NCBI GenBank assembly: GCA_946407065.1
Contig: CAMJMQ010000017.1
Span: 1-64,000 of the forward strand
Direction: 5' to 3'
Origin: an uncultured Clostridia bacterium
Lineage (GTDB): Bacteria > Bacillota > Clostridia > Oscillospirales > Acutalibacteraceae
Length of the DNA: 64,000 nucleotides
Below, one piece after another: positions 59,481 to 64,000 of this stretch. Position 1 is the first letter of the stretch. The number at the start of each line of letters is the position of its first letter. The position numbers and the translations under genes were made by a program. Below the pieces are notes generated by a model. That model was not told the origin of the DNA. It worked only from the letters and a program-made list of their open reading frames with translations, and made no database searches.

Positions 59481-61090
59481 CTATGCTGTCTTTTTTAGTT
59501 TTTCTTTACGCTCGCGCTGTTCTCTGAGGGACTCTTGTAAACCTTCTTCCATCTCTTCGGGAGTGAATTCTTTGAAGATGCCGACTCCGTTGTAATAGAT
59601 GTCTACAATCTGATACCGCTTATTGTCCAGATAGCGCGCTTCATGCACGACGATCTTATCAATGAATTCATGTACCAGTTCCGGTGTCAGTTCTTTAGGT
59701 TCCATGATCTTCTTTACTTTTTGTACGAACTTTTGGACACTCACCGTCTTATCGATCTCAGTCGAAAGATAATGCTCCAATTCCGTCACATTTTCACGAA
59801 GAGCCTTTTGCTCGTCCTCATAGGTGTCAGACAGCGTATTGAATCTCTCGTCATTCAGCTTTCCGCTGACGTTGTCTTCATAGAGCCGCTGGATCAGTTT
59901 ATCTATTTCAGTGATTCGATTTTTCGCTTTGTCGAGTTCGCGTTGCTTCGATTGCAATTCTCTTTGCTTCTCTGCGTTGTAACAATCTATCTGCTTTTTA
60001 ACAAACTCGCTCTCAAAAAACTGAATATTCAGAAATACACGCCTCAGATTTTCGAGTACAATTTCTTTAAGCGCAGCTTCACGGATATAGTGCATAGAGC
60101 ATTGTTGCCGATTCATGATGTATCGTGAGCAGGCAAAGCTCGGTTTATCATATTTCGCACATTCACGAGAGCGAAAGTACATTTTTGAACCGCACTCTCC
60201 GCAGAATACCATTCCCGAAAAGATACTGATGATTCCGCGCCTGTCAGGTCGATGCTTGTTCTTTCTAAGGTTCTGAACAATCGCAAAGGTTTCTCGATCG
60301 ATAATGGCAGGATGGGTGTTCTCAAAAATCACCCAATCTTCCTTTGGCCGATCTACTCGCTTCTTGTTCTTGAAGGATTTGGTAGTGCTCCTGAAATTGA
60401 CGGTATCTCCGCAATACTCCTGCCGACTGAGAACTTTAGAAATCATAGCACAACACCAGTGATTCGACGCTTCCGGTGTGGAAGAGCATTTTCTTCCGAT
60501 ACTGTTCCAGTATTCCGTCGGCGTCATGATCTGTTCACGGCTGAGTTGTCTGGCGATCTGTTCGGGTCCGAGCCCGGAGATACACATACTAAAGATGCGT
60601 CTGACGATCTCGGCGGCAGGCTCATCGATGATCCACTTGTTTTTGTCATCTGGATCTTTCATGTATCCGTATGGAGGATTTGAAGTCAGCGGCTTGCCGG
60701 ATTTACCCTTACTTTGAAATACCTTGCGGACTTTGTCGCTTGTGTTCTTAGCGTGCCATTCGTTGAAGAGGTCTTGCATCGGGACAAGATCGCTGATGCC
60801 ATCCTTGGTGTCGATGTTATCCATGATGGCGATGTATCGGATACCCATGCGGTCGAAATCCTCTTCCATCAGCGAACCGACAACCAACCTGTTTCTGCCG
60901 AGTCGGGAATGATCCTTGACGATCAGCGTTCCGATCTTTCCTTCCTCGCCAAGCTGCATGATCTCATTGAATGCGGGACGATTGAAGTTGGTGCCGGAGT
61001 AACCATCATCGATGAATACTCTTGTATTAGTGAAGCCGTTCTCAGCGGCGTACTTTTCAAGAATATCCTGTTGAGACGAGTTTTGTCAAG
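59481..61090 (-). pseudogene. Serine recombinase lacking its catalytic N-terminus
   Basis: The open frame begins after an in-frame TGA near 61092 and reads QQDILEKYAAENGFTNTRVF, IDDGYSGTNFNRPAFNEIMQ, then LIVKDHSRLGRNRL, the recombinase domain (PYGYMKDPDDKNKW...), a CGECGSKM zinc ribbon and a coiled coil. A typical TndX/Tn4451-like recombinase has about 40-50 residues before this with the catalytic Ser in a YxRLSxxD motif; these are absent. The first ATG in frame (60959) is even further in. Hence it is probably inactive, the 5' end having been lost at about 61085. Its position beside the direct repeats suggests it once mobilised this segment. Confidence 0.8.
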
Positions 61091-61133
61091 GGTATTTTCT
61101 ACCAAAGTTGTAATTCCTATTTCGTATAAAACT

Positions 61134-61177
61134 ACAAAACCGCCGATAGTCTTTCAAATGAGTCTATCGGCGGTTTA
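61134..61177. terminator. Inverted repeat, probable terminator
   Basis: AAACCGCCGATAG, loop, CTATCGGCGGTTT followed by AAATGT; on the minus strand it is followed by TTTGTAGTTTTAT. Confidence 0.6.
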
Positions 61178-61179
61178 AA

Positions 61180-61526
61180 TGTATATTCGATTGTAATAGA
61201 GTAATATATTTTTAGAACATATTCTATTCATCTTTAAGATGACTCGCATTGTAAATACTGAACTTGTAACGTTACGATCAAACGATACATCGCCATAGTA
61301 CTTATCTGCAATCCATTTAATACTCTCGATTCCGTACCTGTGAGGTGCGGATTTTTAAAAATTTTTACCATTTCGTTGTAACGTTCTTTGAATATTAGAC
61401 TCTTATTAAAGGTAAAGCTTATGTCTATGTTGGATTTGGCAGTATAAGTGGAATTAATCAACCGCTAACGGTAGTATTGATATTTTGATGGGTTTCGACC
61501 AAAACGCTTTTGCATCTGGCGATTAG
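61180..61526. other. Non-coding region, no gene recognised
   Basis: AT-rich. A 75-codon leftward frame (61234-61461) has no ribosome site or family resemblance. Nothing else seen. Confidence 0.35.
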
Positions 61527-61555
61527 TTGAAAAACAAAGGTTGTTATGATAGAAT
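61527..61555 (+). promoter_or_regulatory. Promoter of the SmpA/OmlA-like lipoprotein gene
   Basis: TTGAAA (61527-61532), 17 bases, TAGAAT (61550-61555), about 48 bases before the ATG. Confidence 0.65.
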
Positions 61556-61602
61556 ATAAAAGAATGTATATTTATATCAGCTAATTTGGAAAGGAGCTTA
61601 CT

Positions 61603-61986
61603 ATGAAAAGAATCGTTTTGATCATACTGTGCGTGCTTCTGTGCTTTTCTGTTTGTGGGTGCGCGTTCGGCGATAGGAAGTTTTCAACCGAAAAATGGAT
61701 ACAAACAGAAGACGGACAAAAACATCATTACATAAAAGACCTAAAAGATAATTACAATCTCATTGGCATGACGTCGCAGGAAGTAAGAGAATTATTGGGA
61801 GAGCCATATGATGAAAAGGTAAAAGGGCAAGTTGGCTTTGAAGAGTATTCTACACATGACGACAGAACAGATATGATTTTTTACTATCGGCTTCGAGAAG
61901 ATATTATAAGCGGCTGGGAAATCTATTTAATCAGATTTAAAAATAATGTTGTGTTTGAAACGGAAACAGGCGTTGAGGATTGGTGA
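61603..61986 (+). CDS. Small lipoprotein with SmpA/OmlA (BLIP-like) fold
   Basis: 127 aa. Lipobox SVCGC (Cys about 20). The segment NLIGMTSQEVRELLGEPYD is the classical SmpA/OmlA/BLIP helix motif (GMTxxEVxxLLGxP). Ends with strands FYYRLREDI and WEIYLIRFKNNVVFE. Ribosome site GGAAAGGAG. In Gram-positives these are extracellular binding or inhibitor proteins. It precedes the probable toxin/immunity genes. Confidence 0.8.
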   Translation: MKRIVLIILCVLLCFSVCGCAFGDRKFSTEKWIQTEDGQKHHYIKDLKDNYNLIGMTSQEVRELLGEPYDEKVKGQVGFEEYSTHDDRTDMIFYYRLREDIISGWEIYLIRFKNNVVFETETGVEDW

Positions 61987-62029
61987 TTAGTGAATATACT
62001 ATGTACATCATTAATGGGGAGCGAAAACT

Positions 62030-62218
62030 ATGATAACAAGTTTCTCAGGAAGAAACTGGAATGGAATAAAAATAAAACCTAGTGACATTTCAGGTAAACA
62101 GTTACAACTAGTCGTACCAAATATTGATTTATCTGCTTCGCAAATTGAAGCTATTAATAATTCTATAAAATATGCGGCTACAAAAGACATTAAAATAATA
62201 TTAACTGTGGGGATATAA
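62030..62218 (+). CDS. 62-aa protein resembling the end of a polymorphic toxin
   Basis: MITSFSGRNWNGIKIKPSDI..., then LVVPNIDLSASQIEAINNSI and KYAATKDIKIILTVGI. The last third (Q-x-E/A-I-x-x-x-I-x-Y-A-x-x-x-x-I-x-I-x-x-T-V) resembles the C-terminal end of contact-dependent toxin domains whose last strand is a hydrophobic TV(V/I). It is too short to be a whole toxin and lacks a secretion module, so it is either a detached remnant or a cassette. It has a start codon and GGGGAG upstream; two bases separate it from the next gene. Confidence 0.45.
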   Translation: MITSFSGRNWNGIKIKPSDISGKQLQLVVPNIDLSASQIEAINNSIKYAATKDIKIILTVGI

Positions 62219-62220
62219 TA

Positions 62221-63135
62221 ATGAAATTAATAAGTACATCAATTTATTTTAATGATAAAGAAGGCTATATTGTTACATCAGATACTACCATAGAAAAAAC
62301 GTTGCTACATACAGTAGTGAATCCGGCAATAACAATTGAATCTGATTGTACAGTTGATGAGCTGGGTCATGCGATAAAAAAAGGTTTAGAAAAATCTGAA
62401 AATTCAAAACCGATCAATCGAATTGATGCAAACAACTATAAATTCTGGCATTTAAGTAAGTATAAGAGCTTTTCTGCCTTCAGTAAGAAATACAGTTGTA
62501 TAGAGATAATAAAAAAGAAAGATAAGTATGAGATAGCAGAATGTATACGTGACCGTGACGGAAGCTATTTGGATTCAAGTGAAAGTAATGATAAAAGATA
62601 CTTGTCAATAAACTCAACTGGTACCGATATAGCAAAAGTTATTATAAATATTCTGTCAAAGAAAACAAAAATAACAGAAGATCGATTCGAGTCATTTAAA
62701 ACTGTAAATGAAAATTGTGTTAGTTTTATAAAACCAGCTAATGGATTTATTGACATAGGGGATGGACATACTGATGCATATAAAACTTTTATTTTTGAAA
62801 GCGATGCGAAAAGCTATATTAGTTTTGTCATAGACAGTGGATTTTGTTCTTTTAGCGATGAAGATATACGAAAAAGATGGTCGGAGATTTACGGCGAATT
62901 ATCAGATTATCATTATACAGAGTTGAATCATCCGACATTAAAAAAATCAGTTACTGCACATGTTGATGGTCGCGAGATAAAATCATTGTTTTACAAAGAT
63001 AACGAGAGTTATCTGGAAGTGCATATTGAAATGAACTTATCTGAAAAAAAAGACGAAAAGGAAATAATCAAAAGAGAATTTGATAAAGTTGTAAATTCTA
63101 TTGTTTTAAAAAGCTATAATTCAAAGGTGAGGTGA
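62221..63135 (+). CDS. Putative immunity-type protein of a toxin cassette
   Basis: 304 aa, cytoplasmic, AT-rich gene beginning two bases after the 62-aa frame. The middle segment FWHLSKYKSFSAFSKKYSCI, EIIKKKDKYEIAECIRDRDG, SYLDSS resembles CdiI-type immunity proteins (a K-x-F/W-x-x-F strand pair followed by a PxxRDGxGY-like stretch). The first and last parts are not recognised. A toxin-tail/immunity order fits, but assignment is by pattern only. Confidence 0.5.
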   Translation: MKLISTSIYFNDKEGYIVTSDTTIEKTLLHTVVNPAITIESDCTVDELGHAIKKGLEKSENSKPINRIDANNYKFWHLSKYKSFSAFSKKYSCIEIIKKKDKYEIAECIRDRDGSYLDSSESNDKRYLSINSTGTDIAKVIINILSKKTKITEDRFESFKTVNENCVSFIKPANGFIDIGDGHTDAYKTFIFESDAKSYISFVIDSGFCSFSDEDIRKRWSEIYGELSDYHYTELNHPTLKKSVTAHVDGREIKSLFYKDNESYLEVHIEMNLSEKKDEKEIIKREFDKVVNSIVLKSYNSKVR

Positions 63136-63183
63136 TTATAGTAATTATTATATAAGCTGAATCTTGACAGGAGATAGAAGAAT

Positions 63184-63606
63184 ATGAAAAAAAACTTTGA
63201 AGATGCTTTTATGGAATTACAATCAGAATATGTATCGTTATGTTTAGAGCTATTAGGTAACACAGTTGAAAAAGTATACATATATTTATCCATAGAAGAT
63301 AAAAGTCAATTGTTTAATGTTTTTGTAAAAAAATCGAATACAATACAAACATTAAACCAGGTAGTAAGTGATCGGGCTTTGCTCATGCGGTTTTTGAAGC
63401 TTGGTACAGATGATATTGAAAAAATAAAATCTTTATGCAAACAATATAAAGTTTCCACTCCCACTGAGTTGAAAATGACTTATGATGTGAAAACAGGTGG
63501 ATATATTGCTGACTATCAGTATAAGCCTGTTTGTACCGATATTTCCTCAGGAGAGGTTTTTATGAAGTGGGTTTCTTTAGAAAGAGAAATGTTATCTGCG
63601 AACTAA
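63184..63606 (+). CDS. YezG-like (DUF600) immunity protein
   Basis: 140 aa with AGGAGAT upstream of the ATG. The pattern VEKVYIYLSIEDKSQLFNVF followed near the end by STPTELKMTYDVKTGGYIAD and YQYKPV...EVFMKWVSLERE matches my memory of DUF600/YezG proteins, which neutralise secreted nucleases of the YeeF/LXG type. Placed after another probable immunity gene, which is typical of a stack of orphan immunity genes behind polymorphic toxins. Confidence 0.6.
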   Translation: MKKNFEDAFMELQSEYVSLCLELLGNTVEKVYIYLSIEDKSQLFNVFVKKSNTIQTLNQVVSDRALLMRFLKLGTDDIEKIKSLCKQYKVSTPTELKMTYDVKTGGYIADYQYKPVCTDISSGEVFMKWVSLEREMLSAN

Positions 63607-63670
63607 TTATTTACTGGTTTTGAAAAGCATCTATGATGGAGTGTTTTTCTCCGTTACCAGTTGCCTTGAC

Positions 63671-63700
63671 TGCAAGCTCGACTCCCACAGTCAAGGCATT
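63671..63700. terminator. Inverted repeat after the immunity gene
   Basis: GCCTTGACT and AGTCAAGGC around a 12-base loop, then ATTGTT. Weak terminator or recombination scar. Confidence 0.35.
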
Positions 63701-63715
63701 GTTATGGTCAGTATG

Positions 63716-63993
63716 TAAAACATCACAAGTCAGAGGGTAGAAACGGGAAACCTTAGTAAGACAAATAGGCTGGATGTAGGAAAATGTTCTCTTCTTGGCA
63801 GAGCAAAAGAAATTGTCACAGGTTTTATTGGCGCGGGAATGGGAGCCATAATTGCCTCAAAGCTGATAGGAGTCGCTGTAACGGCGCCGCTTGTCAGTTT
63901 AAACTCGACCATAACGCGGTGGCAACTTGTTTTGCTATTGGAAGTGTGTTGGAAAAACACCATGAACGGATTCGTGGCGGGAAGTATATAGGT
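63716..63993 (+). pseudogene. Fragment with glycine-rich hydrophobic segment, toxin-like remnant
   Basis: A 92-codon frame from an in-frame TAA with no early start codon reads SKTNRLDVGKCSLLGRAKEI, VTGFIGAGMGAIIASKLIGV, AVTAPLVSLNSTIT, then an out-of-register tail. Such glycine-rich hydrophobic pieces precede the toxic domain in polymorphic toxins. With no start and a degraded end it looks like a remnant. The window ends seven bases after its stop. Confidence 0.35.
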
Positions 63994-64000
63994 CATGCTT

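Noticed and set aside
1-64000. CRISPR array
   Set aside because: No short regularly spaced identical repeats with unique spacers and no cas genes were found; the repeats present are irregular intergenic palindromes.

Overview
The window looks like a chromosomal stretch of a gut-type Clostridia member, most likely Oscillospiraceae/Ruminococcaceae. The signs are secreted proteins with Ruminococcus-style type I dockerins (DATxIQR motifs), BspA-like leucine-rich repeats, consensus Gram-positive promoters and strong AGGAGG ribosome sites, a large number of GC-rich palindromic intergenic repeats, and the housekeeping order dnaX-ebfC-recR-smpB-ssrA. The genus cannot be fixed from sequence alone.

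Layout. 1-8160: a large repetitive secreted beta-helix-like protein, then a small cluster (52-aa leaderless peptide, PqqD-like protein, six-helix membrane protein, small dockerin protein, Ser/Asp-rich lipoprotein); the last two share a C-terminal YE(L/M)PFIP motif. 8160-9130: dispersed repeats. 9130-26260: a mobilizable element carrying a large serine recombinase, an Abi/UG-like reverse transcriptase and an excisionase-like HTH protein (one leftward operon), a restriction-modification system of two N6-adenine methylases plus a convergent PLD-family nuclease, replication and mobilization genes (RepA-like ATPase, MobC, MOBP relaxase with an overlapping membrane-protein gene), and a GHKL ATPase fused to a PD-(D/E)xK-like domain. 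It abuts tRNA-Tyr and tRNA-Thr genes.

26640-31110: tRNA-Arg, a GC-rich ABC-2 exporter operon with an AbrB-like regulator, a DUF2079 membrane protein and a lipoprotein. 31460-41800: a long rightward array of small accessory enzymes (TetR, VOC, flavodoxin-like reductase, six GNAT acetyltransferases, a CatA-like acetyltransferase, YjdF, CDP-alcohol phosphotransferase, kinase-like protein, PAP2, methyltransferase, two XRE regulators), with one recent internal duplication that interrupts a reductase gene. 41870-50240 (leftward): an LRR-dockerin surface protein, two paralogous lipoproteins, an ECF-like sigma factor fused to a membrane-anchored extracytoplasmic region, and a maltose-acetyltransferase-like enzyme.

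50240-52750: repeats, the SRP RNA gene and an acyltransferase-3 protein. 52750-56720: dnaX, ebfC, recR, smpB and tmRNA. 56720-61100: a GmrSD-like (DUF262/DUF1524) restriction gene bracketed by a 75-bp direct repeat that contains an inverted copy of the tmRNA 3' end, next to a serine recombinase that has lost its catalytic N-terminus. 61500-64000: a lipoprotein and what looks like the tail of a polymorphic-toxin/immunity locus running off the window.

The most notable points are the PqqD/peptide cluster, the stacking of four different candidate defence modules, the overprinted gene inside the relaxase, the sigma factor with its own membrane sensor, and a small non-autonomous insertion element whose occupied and empty sites are both present here.
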